A stretch of DNA of 64,000 nt from Istiophorus platypterus (taxonomy: Eukaryota > Chordata > Actinopteri > Istiophoriformes > Istiophoridae). The stretch is taken from the NCBI GenBank assembly GCA_016859345.1, contig CM029124.1, forward strand, positions 18,077,480 through 18,141,479, in the 5' to 3' direction. The first letter of the stretch is position 1; every line of letters starts with the position of its first letter. Positions 24,232-36,500 of this stretch are shown piece by piece. A program made the translations under genes and the position numbers. A model generated the notes under the pieces. The model searched no databases. It was not told where the DNA came from and was given only the letters and a program-made list of their open reading frames with translations.

Positions 24232-27200
24232 TTTTTTTTTTTAATTTTTTTTTTTTTTTTTTTTTTTTTCTTTAGGAACAAAAAAAAAAAATGAATGGCC
24301 AGTGATGTGATGAATTGATATTATTACTGGCTCATCATTAGGCGCTGATGTTTTGAGCCTTCTGTCCTTGATCAGGAATTAGCAGAATTGGAAAAAAAAC
24401 AAGAAATGTGAAAAATCAGTAACGATGTCCTTACATTTACTGCAGGGGATAAAAGTAGCTGAGACTGCAGTAGTATTTACCTCATTTATTTCTGTGTATT
24501 GCAGGGGATAAAAGTAGCTGAGACTGCAGTAGTATTTACCTCATTTATTTCTGTGTATTACTGTTTTTTTGGGTCTCATTAGAAAACAACAAATCATCAG
24601 ACCTTGGACAAACAATATCTGAACCAGTTGTTAGCTTAGTACCACTTTATAGCTTTGGTTCGTATTTAGCTTTATGGCTATGTTATTTAACACTTTATTT
24701 GTTTTCTTCATTTTAGTTTATAATAGTCACCAGCCTACACTGGGTGATGTGTTTACCTCAGCCTTGGCCCAGATCTTCCAGTCCAAAAGGACATCTGAGA
24801 GAAGCCTGATATCCTGCACCACAGCAATGGACTCAGTGTCCAAACGAAACTGCCCATCGTCTCCGTGGATGAGGATTGGTCCACTGCAACACCCATCCAG
24901 CAGAGTCTACAGAGACAGAACAAGGCCACCACATCAGAAACATAGCAGCTGTACAATGTCTCTACAATAACTTCCAGAGAGCTGTTCACTCCAATCAAAC
25001 ACATGCCTCAACATAAAGATAATCACCATCTCTCCTGAAACAACCTTAAAGTGCAGAACCCCAGACAGGAGGAAAATCAATAAACTCTCCATAAATTTTT
25101 TTTGGAGTGGTTATCACTCCCGACTCAAGCAATGCTATTTACTTCAAGAGCAGGCCCATCTGTATTGATCAAAGTCTATCATTTGTGACCAGCTTCAATG
25201 CAGTGGTCACAAATCTTGCAGTCTTTTGGGTCGCCTGTAGTATGCAGCAATATAAAAGCTCAGTTATTGATAGATCAATAAAATTATTTATTAAATTAAA
25301 TCTATAAATTTAAATAGTTTTATGAGAGAAAGTTTTAAATAGTATAAACAGAAAAGTTTTTTTTTTTTTAAATTAGAAAAAATCCAACAACTGCAACACA
25401 GCACGTTCCTTTTCATATAGGAATGATTATGAGTGTTTGATACATTAATCAGTGCAGTTCTGTCTTATACAACTCAGTATGTGGAAGCCTAAAGTGACAG
25501 AGGCAATCAGAGGTGCTGTGTGACTCTGCAGGAGCTCAGTGTTTCATCAAGTCAGACAGAATCCATTTCAGCACACAGCCATCACACAGTTCAATTACAG
25601 ACACAGCCAGAGGGTCAAGTAACAGCAGGGTCACCGACACAGGCTGAGACAGACACCAGAGTGTCGGGCTGGATCAGACTCACTGTGAAAACAAGCGCTG
25701 GTGGATATATTTTACCGTACAGATCAGCACAGGTTTTAGAAACATAAGATAACAAAGAGCTCAAGGTGTGACTCACTTTCAGCATATGATATCCCACAAT
25801 GCATTTGGACTTTATGAGGACCTGGTGGATCATAGAGTAACCATGGTAACAGTCCATTTCATGGATGCGGTGTTGGTTAAACTTGGATAGACACAGCAGC
25901 ACCCGCAGGGCCAGAGCCTGGGTCTTCTCACAGTCACTCAGCTCCACCGTCTGGATGGCGCAGAGCCCGAGATGAGGGATGAAAAGAAAAACAGAAGACA
26001 AAACAGCTGAGCCGTATATGTGAACCTTAATAATTTAGGTTTGCAGATGCAACCTAAATTACTTCTTACATTATCTCACAGTATTCCTGCTACAGTAATT
26101 ATGTTCTCACAAATTAGCCAATTATCAAACTTTCTCTTTAAAAGTGACATTGAGCTATGATTTTAACTGCTAATTGCAGCCATGCTAATATGACTTAACT
26201 CATCCTGCGCAGGTAAAAACTGACATAATTAGTTCATCACATTTTCAGAACAGGTTGTCGTTTTCTTTTCACAGCGTTCCCTAAATTCCATAAATATGAT
26301 AACAACTGGGAATCCCGATCTCTGACTCTACAGCTTGATTCAAGATATGGATCATCTCACCTGTGCAAAGAGGAAGACAAAATTTCCTGTTCCTCCGATC
26401 TTGTGCAGGACGCTCTGCAGACCTTGGGTTTCAGTGGGGAGCAGAGCCCTTAGGCGTTAGGCTCCAGGGAAACACTCTGCACCTCTTTGGAGCTGAAGGG
26501 TCGCTGGGTAACTACCGTCCTGGTCTGACCCTTCAGTCTGATTACAGGCTCATAGATGGTGTAGACTCTAGGGCTACTAGGGGCATACACCACTGCCAAG
26601 CTCTCCTGAGCAGAAACACAATGATGCACGCAATTAATTAACTGTTATCTTGTAATATAAAGTCATTTATAATAATAGGTATATTTTTAAAATTTATTTA
26701 TTTATTTTAATTGGTAGCCCAACCAGCCTCTAGCATGGATTAACACCGGGGCTAGACTTTGTTAGAAGGTATAAAGAGTAGTTATAAAGATGTTGAGGGG
26801 AAATCATTCATTTTTCTTGTCTCGCTCTCTTTATTACCTTTTTTTTTTTTTTTTTTTTAAATCAGCAGAGCTATTATCAACAAAGCCATTAGCACTTAAT
26901 GAGAGAAAAACTATTTCCAGTCTCACTGAAATAGCTGCAGCCATTCTCACTGGGGAAAAATTACTTCCAACCATACAGTATCATTAATGACAACTAATTG
27001 GAACAGTCTATTACTCACACACCGTGAAATGAAACAATAAATGACACATATGAGGGATTTTCTATGCTTACAGGGCACTTGAATCACAAAGTACAATTAC
27101 AGGGTTTTAACAGCTGTGTCAAACTGCATTTTAACAGAAATTGGCTGATAGATGAAACAACACTGACACTAAAACATTTCTTTGTTTATTTTATTTCATA

Positions 27201-30200
27201 TTTTATGAGTGAGTAGTTAGTGTTATGACATACCACCAAAGCTGTTGTGTCCACATCCTTGCTCTTCATCAGAATCTCCCGTACATGCTCACACTTAAGC
27301 CCTTCCTGAGTGACAAACTTGGAAAATGTCCCACTGGGTTTGCCATATCTGCAGGGCATGATCGAGGTGAGGTCTGGCCCACTGGTGTACAAGTAGAAGG
27401 CCTCCTCAGATCCTATTCTAGACCCTAAAATATATGGTCAACATATAGTTAGAATAACAAAATTACTAAAGCCTGGAAACAAAAACATGTTTTATATTAT
27501 TCTTTTCCATTGTCCAGACATCTGGCAAGTGTATTTATTCTATTTGTTAAGGAATATTTTGGCATTTGGGATGTACCTTTTAGCAGGAAGCCAGAAAAGG
27601 GAATTGTGAGAAATTCAAAATAGACCCGGAATAAACCCCATGAGTAAATGATTTATATTATTTAATCAATAAACTATAAAGTTTTAACATGTGACGTGAT
27701 GCAAAGTGAGACCCTTGTGGCACCATGGTGATGTTTTATTTTTAAGCTGCTACCGATGATGAATTCAAACGACAGCGGAGACGCCAAGATTGTGTAAAGA
27801 CATCACTTGGGTTCACAAGTTGGGGTTGTCTAGGCACAAGCCTTTCACAGCCAATTAGAGAGAGCAACAAGAGAGGTATTCAGTAGGCCTCCTGAGAAAA
27901 TGCTGACTCCTACCATTGAAGAGTAGCACAGTGCCAATGTTCCAGCGTCTAGTCTGCTTCAACAGCTCCTCAGAGGATGGCACACAGTTGCCCACCATGC
28001 AGAAGGTTTTGTTGCTGTCAGATGATAAACTTGACTTTCTGGGTATGGTGTAGTCCAAAGAAACCTCACAATTCCTAAAGGAAAGAGCGTTTTTGAGCTT
28101 AAGTTAATTTTCACGAATTTACCAGATTTAAAGTGAACTGCCAGTTTGTTACTGTTGCTATTAAACATGTTCCTTACCTGATGCCACACACCCAAACAAC
28201 CACACGGCCACGGATGTTCTTCTTACCCTCTGGCTGCTGGGTATAAGTGAGGCCGAGGTGCTGCCACTGGCCGGGCCTGAGCAGTCCCTCACCAGAGTCT
28301 GCCTGTGCCAGCAGCCCTGCTTTTATCTCATCATTTGGGTCTATACAAATTCTGAGTGAACAGCACATTACAATAGTTCACAGTTAATAAATTATGAGTT
28401 CTTAAGAAGTAATACCCCATTCTCCACTCACGTCTTTGAGGCTGTAGTATCATGGAGCTCACCTGAATGTGAGAGAGCCGGTTGAGAAGTCTGCCCACAC
28501 TTGAAGCATCAGTGCCTTGGAGCCCATGGACAGAATGTGAATGAGGCCTTCTTCTACTAATCTTGTCCCAGCTGGAGAGGAGCCATGGTGCGACTCAGCT
28601 GCAGTAGGGTTACACTCTTCTGCAAAACAATGAGAGGAGAATCTCAGAACCACTTCATGCTCATCTGCCTGTTATCTATCTGTTTATCTATTGGTTTCTC
28701 ACCCTTGTCTTGGTCCCCGTCCTTCTCCACCTGCTCTGCCACCCTCAGCCACATAGAGGCGCTGAAGCCATTAGCCATGTGGGGCCAGCAATTCTGCCCT
28801 ACAAGGGGTAAGTGAAGAGGAGCGATGTGCCAGGGAGAGGAACAGAGGTGGCTTGGTCGGTACTCAGTATCCCCCTCCCTGCGCCCAGGAGATAGTTTAC
28901 CCTTCCAGAGCAAACCAACACTTTTCCCCCCTGCAGCACCATTCTGCCTAGCAGCGGGGGACACCCCACCTGGCGATGAAGCCCCAAGGATTATTGGAAA
29001 GGTCAGGAAGTGGAGAGGTTCAATGTTCACATTAGCTTCCACCACTTGTAAGATGCCCTTCAGTAAAATGTCCTGGCAAATAAGAGAGTAGATTACAGTG
29101 AGAAGAATAGTTTATCACTATAGCTTTGTTCAAGAAAACACTTGAATGAATATGCATATCTATAATTTTTCATTATGCTTTTTTTAACTCCCTATATTAT
29201 GTTAAATGAAGAAAAAATCATTTCTACACATAGAACAGTTTCATTGCAGTGTACTTCTGATCTATCTAAAATAGTGCAGCAATAAAACCGCAAGAACCCT
29301 GTGAGTCTTGAAAAAGAAGCAATAAACTACCTATTAGTAATAAAGAACGCAGCATAAACACTGTTTCTAAAACAGAAAAACCCACTGGCAGGTCACAATC
29401 ATATGTTGCCACTGCTGTCACTGGTCTTTCTCATTTTCATTGAGGGAAAACAAAGATCACATGTCATTAAATTCATGTGGTTAAAAATAAACATTAAGGA
29501 AAAAGTATTTCTTGGGAACAGGTTATTGATGATGTGTGCTGCCTGATTCCAATTAAACACAGACATGTGGTAATAGGTTGAAGCAACACATCTGTTCCAT
29601 GCACATTGTTGTTAATTTTATATTGAACAAGAATGGCACTCAGTAGAGTGCATACCTCCACCAAGGCCAATGTCAAACAGCATACACCAGACTTTAGAGA
29701 AAAAAAAAACAATTCATTGTAAATATTCCAGTGGTTTTGATGCAAATCGGTTTAGTACTTTTTGTGTACTCTTGCTGACAAATAAACAGACATTGGCAAA
29801 AACGTGACCTCCTTGGCAGAGGTAATGAAGTGGATCCAGAGGAGCATCATGTGTTTTAAAGAGTTGGAAAGAACTAAGAAGTGAGAAGGGAGTATGGCCG
29901 GGAGGATGTCTAACAGATAAGTTCTTCTTCCTGCTGAGGGAACTGAGTGTGCAGACACTGTGAACATAGGCTATCAGTGTCAACATCCCGTGCATTGTTG
30001 AGCGACTGATAGGGTTTGCTATTTACAGTGGGTGGGGTCTTCTCCAGGAAGAGGCGAATCAATAGAGCCAGTTCCTCCGCTGTGATTCGCTGGCTCACCA
30101 TGGCAACCAGCAGCTCCACTAGCACAGTCTGACAATCTGAATGTAGACCAATAAGGAGCATATTACGTAAACAGCTTTCAATCACTTGGGCATGCACAAG

Positions 30201-32743
30201 AACACCACAGACAAAAACACAAAACATCATCACTGCTTGCTTTTCCTATCAGTGAGAAATATCTCTGGTTAAGAAAAACAAAAAGGCCACAGAAAAGCAC
30301 ATTAGATACAGACAGGAGTGCATACAGTGCACTCAAATTTAAAATAAGAGGTCTGAGGATTGTCTACAAATTGTCCAAAGAATTATTAATATCAGCCATA
30401 GTATATTTAATGTTATAATGTTATTTAATGTTAATGTTTAATGTTATCCATGAGAAACGGATCAAAATGTCAGAAGCATGAAAAAAGCTTCCTGAAGCTG
30501 CAAACAGGGTACGTCTATTTTTTTCCCTTAGATTTTGCAAATGACAATATCTTATAATGCCAAATAAGATAAACATAAACTTTTAATATTTGAACCCTGA
30601 AGACCCAGTTGAAATGTCAGCAGCAGGAAGAAAAAAAAATATTTAAGGAGCACAGCAAACTGTGTGTTCCCAGGTTTTTTTTCCTAAGATGTCACACAGG
30701 AGCAATTTTCTACCATGCAAGATAAGCCAAAAATAAGCCAGGAGAAATTACAAACCTGTAAAGGAGGGGTCTGTTTGGCTGAGGATGTTGTGAAAGCCGG
30801 ACAGAATGGTTTTGACTCCTCCCTGTGAGGACCAAAAAAAGGAGTTAAGTCAAATTCCTAAAAGTAAGACAAATTTAGACGGGTGAGGCAGTTAAGGGAA
30901 GTACAAAGACGAAAAAGGGATCAGTCTGACCTGGTCATAGAGCAAGGCAGCGTTGCGGCGGTTGGCGTGTACTGCGTCCAGCAAACTGTGAAACACATGA
31001 CTCAGAACTTCCAGGTCTGGGGAGCTGGTAGCGAGAAGCTGCAGCTCCATTGTGCAGATCTCTGGAAAGAGCAGCACACCACGCGAGGGCCCATCCACCA
31101 CCGCCGCAAACTGACATAACACGGTGGACTCCACTTTCACTCCTAAAGGGTTCAATCACAGACACAGATCAGAGACACAACTAGAGACTCACACATGGAC
31201 ATGGAGAGATGCTAAATGTGATGCCGACTGTTACGCCACACATGCTAACACAGAAACACACACTGCCGGGCTGTGTTACTTAAACAGCTTCATGATCCAC
31301 AGGCATTCTCTGCCTCAGCTCCATCCCTCCATCTTGGAAGCAGCTCATAAAAATGAATTAGCCTTAGTCTTGTGCTCAGCCTCAGAGCAGCATGGGAGTC
31401 CCCTAATGATTTACAGGAGAGCAGACCAGCAGGCTCTCATGTGGCTTCCGGGACCTCCTTTTATTAATGAAGCCCTCTCTCTCTCCCTGTGTGCAACTAC
31501 AGTGTGGCTCCATCTAATAAGCTCACAGATCCAAATACATACCGCTTTTAGTAAATAAAAAGTAAAGGGTTTAACCTAAACTGTCATCCCCATTTTCCTC
31601 AATAACATTTTGTGGAAAACCATCAGCAAACCACCAGTCATGTCGTTTTTTGCTTTGTTTGAAATGTAATCTCCCAGTCAGAAATCATCTCATCTCCTAA
31701 TCTCATAGTTTTTATAACTAACATGATGAACGAACATGACGTGAGGAGTTATGCCATGTACAGGATTTTGAGGAAAAGGCAGTTATTGGAGCCAGGCATA
31801 AAGAAGAAAGCTTGGGGAGAAAATATGTATTTCCTATTGAACCCAGTTGTTCAATGTTACAGAACATAAGCCATTTTAATTGACAGAAGTGTATTTGGCA
31901 AAACACTGTTACTGCGTTGGTTGGTGATTATTTTTTATTTATATGTCTAGCATGAGGTCAGCAAAAGATTCACTATTTTTCAGGATGTTAAGGTTTTCCA
32001 GGAAGCTGATGTCTCCATTTGATGGGCACTTGAAGTCACAGGATCCAGCTCATGAGGCCACAGAGTGTAGCTGCCTGCAGTTGAAGCACGTAAAACAATG
32101 ACTCTATTCTGAGGGGATGAAAAAGTGAAAAGGGTATAACCGGGCCACGCTCTTAACCTGCAAGACCAGAGTTGGGAGGCAGAGCTGACACAAGAGGCTG
32201 TTGTGAGGGATAAAAGCTTGCAGGCCTATTTCTGCCATATCATATGTATGCAATAAAAACTAGTCACTTGTCATTGCGAAAAATGCCCCACAGCCCACCA
32301 AAGGAGGATGTTGTTTATTACACAACACTATCAGCTCTTTCCTGCACTGACACTGCAAATTGATTAAAAACAATGATACTATTTAATATAAAAGATGAAA
32401 AAATTATTAAAAAATATTAGTCCAATAATGGGAGAAGGTTTCCCCAGGCTAGAAATTTGTACAGTTGAAATTTATCACCAACAAAAACAAATACGAGACA
32501 AAATGGACTGTGTGAAGTTAAACTGATTGGCAGTGTTCTTAAAATAATCCCAGGAAACAAAAAAGGGTGAACAATGAATCTGATGTGGATAGATACGAGA
32601 CTTAAAAGTAAAGCAAACAGCTCAAAGAATGTAAAACCTGTCTAAGCTACTATTATTTGGAGTTGTGAGGTATGTGCAGTAGCTGTGGATTCTAAATGAG
32701 GAGTAAATGGGAGTAGTTGACTATGTGAAGGTAGGTGTGCTAG

Positions 32744-32831
<88 letters not shown>

Positions 32832-33456
32832 ATGTGGCACAAAGCATGGACCTACCCTCGTCCTGCTTGGCCATGTCCTCAGGGTTACTCTCACTGTCAG
32901 CGTCGTAGCCCTCCTCCTCCCCAAGGGGCTTGACGCCGCAGCTCTGCACCTCGTCCACCTCCTCAGACAGATCATCTGGTGGGGTCACCGCCTCCACCAA
33001 GACCTGGAGCTTCTGACCGAAAGAGAGTGAGAGAGAAAGAGTGAGACAGAGAGAGAGAGAGACATAGAGAGAGGGAGAGAGAGAGAGCAGGGGAGGAGGA
33101 GGAGGAGGAGGAGAGACAAGAGTAAAAAGTCATGAATTTCAATCCAATACAGTCTAAATACAACCAAATCAAGATCACTGTAAGGTAAGAATCATTTCAC
33201 AAGAGCTTACCCAATCCTGTTATTTAAAAGAACCCTCCTTGGCTCAGAATGTAAGGCTAAAATATACGAAGCATGACAAGGCAGCAGTCTTACCACTAAT
33301 ACAGCAAATAAATTGCCAACAAAATGTTTTCAAGTGATGTGGAAAAGAAAAGAAAGTACAAGATTTTGGTCATAAGACAAATATCAGCTGACTTGTGCAG
33401 CACTCACACAGCCCAGTTCCTTGACGTGAACAGTCAGTCATCATATGCGCATGTAG

Positions 33457-33507
<51 letters not shown>

Positions 33508-36500
33508 CACGCACAAACACTCACACACAGACACACAAACACATTCAACTCTAAACCTTTTAGTGGTTGAAGACGAGGCTTACTGTAATACACACCATCT
33601 TCCTTCCAACTTAATACTAGGCCACTGTGATATTCAATTGCAGGTGAAGGGAATATTTCAAATAATATTCCTTCAGTGGACAAACTGGGAATGGCAGAAG
33701 ACAAATCTTGGAGCTTTTATAGCACAGACTAGCAATGGTTAAGTGAACATTAACCTCTGCTGGGCTCACTGAGAAAGAACTAAGCTCTTGGGAAATAGGT
33801 AAATCTATTATATAAAAACCTAATTCCTCCTGTGTTAGAACAGGCTTAGTCAGACAGGCATTTTAAGACTTGTGGAAAACACATGTAAGGCTGTGTGATA
33901 GCTGGCCCTCACTACCGGGCGGCAAGTAAAAATGATCCTCTTTTTGCATTATATATTTTCTTCTGTATTTATCTTACTTCCTGGAACAAATAAAAGCAGT
34001 TACATGTCTGGTTCTAACCTTATATGGTCTTGAAAATCATTCATATGTAGCCTACAGCAACAGTTTCACTGTTGAGGAGGCAGGAGTTGCTGTGTCTGGA
34101 GGATTTTCTTTCTCATCCATCTTGTCATTTTGTGAGAAATTGTTGATGCGTATACAGACATTGAAAATGTTGCACTTATATGAAAATGTTAAAAAAACCC
34201 AAAACCCTAATGATCTCTTTAGATTTTCAAAATTCTCCTACAAAGGCTATCGTTGTTTTTGCCTGCTGTTTTGTTGTACACCAGGGAGATAACAGCTGCT
34301 TAGCAACGTAGTGGGAGTGGTCATACACAGCAGCCCTGAAGCTTGACGATGTCTGGCAGGAAGATGTTTCCCTTTCACTGTATACTTGCCTCCTGATTAA
34401 AATCCACTGCTCGTTAATTTGCCACAATGTTAAGCTACTACTCAAAGAAATAGCAGGTAATACAATGTGGTAACTGAACAAATTCTGCTTCATTTTACTA
34501 GGATTAAAAAAAAACAAAACAACAACAATAAAACACAACAGTACATGAATTATGCCTTTACTGTCCTTTGTGTTCAAATTAACTTTATCAAACAAAAAAT
34601 CATTATTCCGCTAATGGGTTAACCCATGTATTTTTCACTCATCTTGACCATGATTGTCTCCTTCACAGTAGCTTATTGGGCGCAATGGAAGATAAATTAT
34701 TATTACAGGGGAGCACACAACAAGATGCAGTTTGTTTCTGGTCTCTTATGCTTGATTAAAAATGTGCCATCTCTCTTGACAGTCTCTTGCTCTCATCCCT
34801 TTCCCGACAGCCTCAGAGGCATTTTCCCATTTGTTTATTTGTTTAAAAATGTTTAAAAATAAAAAAGAGCATGGGAAAGGCAGAGCACAAGTGACAGAGA
34901 GACTGAGCAAACAAGAAAGTGAAGCTGAAGAGAAATCTACCTATGTGGTCCTTATTTCATGCAATTAGTGACTGGGTTTTGTTTTTTTGGGCTTCTAATG
35001 TGCCTATTATGGTGTAGACAGGGGAGACATGAAATGAGGGGAGGGATATGGGAATGATACGTACGAAAATTCTCTGGAAGGCTGCAAAAAGCGGATGTTG
35101 TAGTTCATAGTCAGTGCTTAAAATACCAGGATTCCCTTAGTTAGTAATTTTGAAAAATAGCAGTCAATGATAATGTCGCATCAACATTTCAGCTATGGGC
35201 ATGAATGGTGTTCTGTATATTGGTACTTTAAGTTACATGGGAAGTAGGCAGTTTATAAGTTGTAGCTGTTTGTATCAGAACACAACTGTTGTAGCTGTGT
35301 GAAATTTGCAAATTGCATTTCTAATTTTTAATTAGAAATTTGCTTAATTTTATCAAGTCTACTACTATGATACTCAGCAGAACAGATAAAGATTAGTAGA
35401 AATACATTTTGTAAAGAGTTTTTGTTTTTTATTGTGAAGAACAGCAATGGCACCTTCCTGCAGAGGAATCAAGTGTCTTATGCATGACTGGCTATAACCT
35501 GAACTTGTCTCTTGATACATGAGTAGCTCAAATAACTTGAGAATATAAAAAGGTGCATGTAACACTCACAGGTTCTCCCAAGGCAGGACTCACCCTGTCT
35601 GGCTTCTCCTCAGGGGGATCAGGACAGGTTGATACCTCAGCCAAGGCCACTCTCAGAAGAGAGTCAAACAGAGGTACAGCAAGGTCAGAGTTCACCACCC
35701 CTGAGCGAGAGAGCTGGTCTCTCACCTCAAAAAGGGTTTCTTCCACTGACTGGAGCTATTGATAAGTCAAGACAGAACAGTTTAACTCAGGAGAGAGTAT
35801 AATTTTTTTTTCTTTTTTCTTTCGGTTAAGGAATTAGCTGATCAGCGAAATATAGTAAAGATTCCTACCTGATAAGAAAGTTCAGGCTCTATCCTCTGCA
35901 AGGCTGAGTTAGCACTGTGTAGACAAATAGCCAGCAGGGCCTCAAGCAGACGAATGCTTTGAAGCTGCCACTCTTCCTCCTGCTTCTTTGCAGGATCTTT
36001 GGTCTTTCCTTCAGCTGGACCAGTGCCAAGGGTGTCGGCTGAATCCTGAGTGGTCTCCTCCAGTCCCAGAGAAGTGGCTGGCACTGTGGACTCAGGGCTG
36101 CCTTTACCCTTACCGTCCCTCTTCTTCTTTGCTTTCCCATCCTTGGGCTTACAAGAAAGTTTCTGAATTACCATGGCCATGAGGCGCAAGCAGACATCCA
36201 GTCCCCCTAGCCTGAAGAACTGCCTCTGAAACAAGGGGCTGGCCAGGTAGATCCACCGACACACTGACCAGACATCTGCAGCACGTCGTACCTGCTCTTT
36301 TGAGGGCAGAGCCACACTATCAGGGGACAGGTAAGGCAGCCGTCCACCAAGAGGTTCACTGGCCGTGCTGTCATAACCGGACGTGTCCTCAGAGTCATTG
36401 GTTGAGTCCCGGTCAGAATCCCCCTCTTTGCTGACGCAGAGGAAGGCCACACACAGGAAGAGGTTGATAACATGGAGGTGGGTCTCTGCTCGGCTGCACC

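Noticed and set aside
26450..26452. Programmed frameshift or recoding at the exon 17 TAA
   Set aside because: No slippery site or known recoding in LYST; a missing base is simpler.
32707..33030. Long frames of repeated VCVC or HTHT
   Set aside because: These come from the CA repeat and not from a protein.
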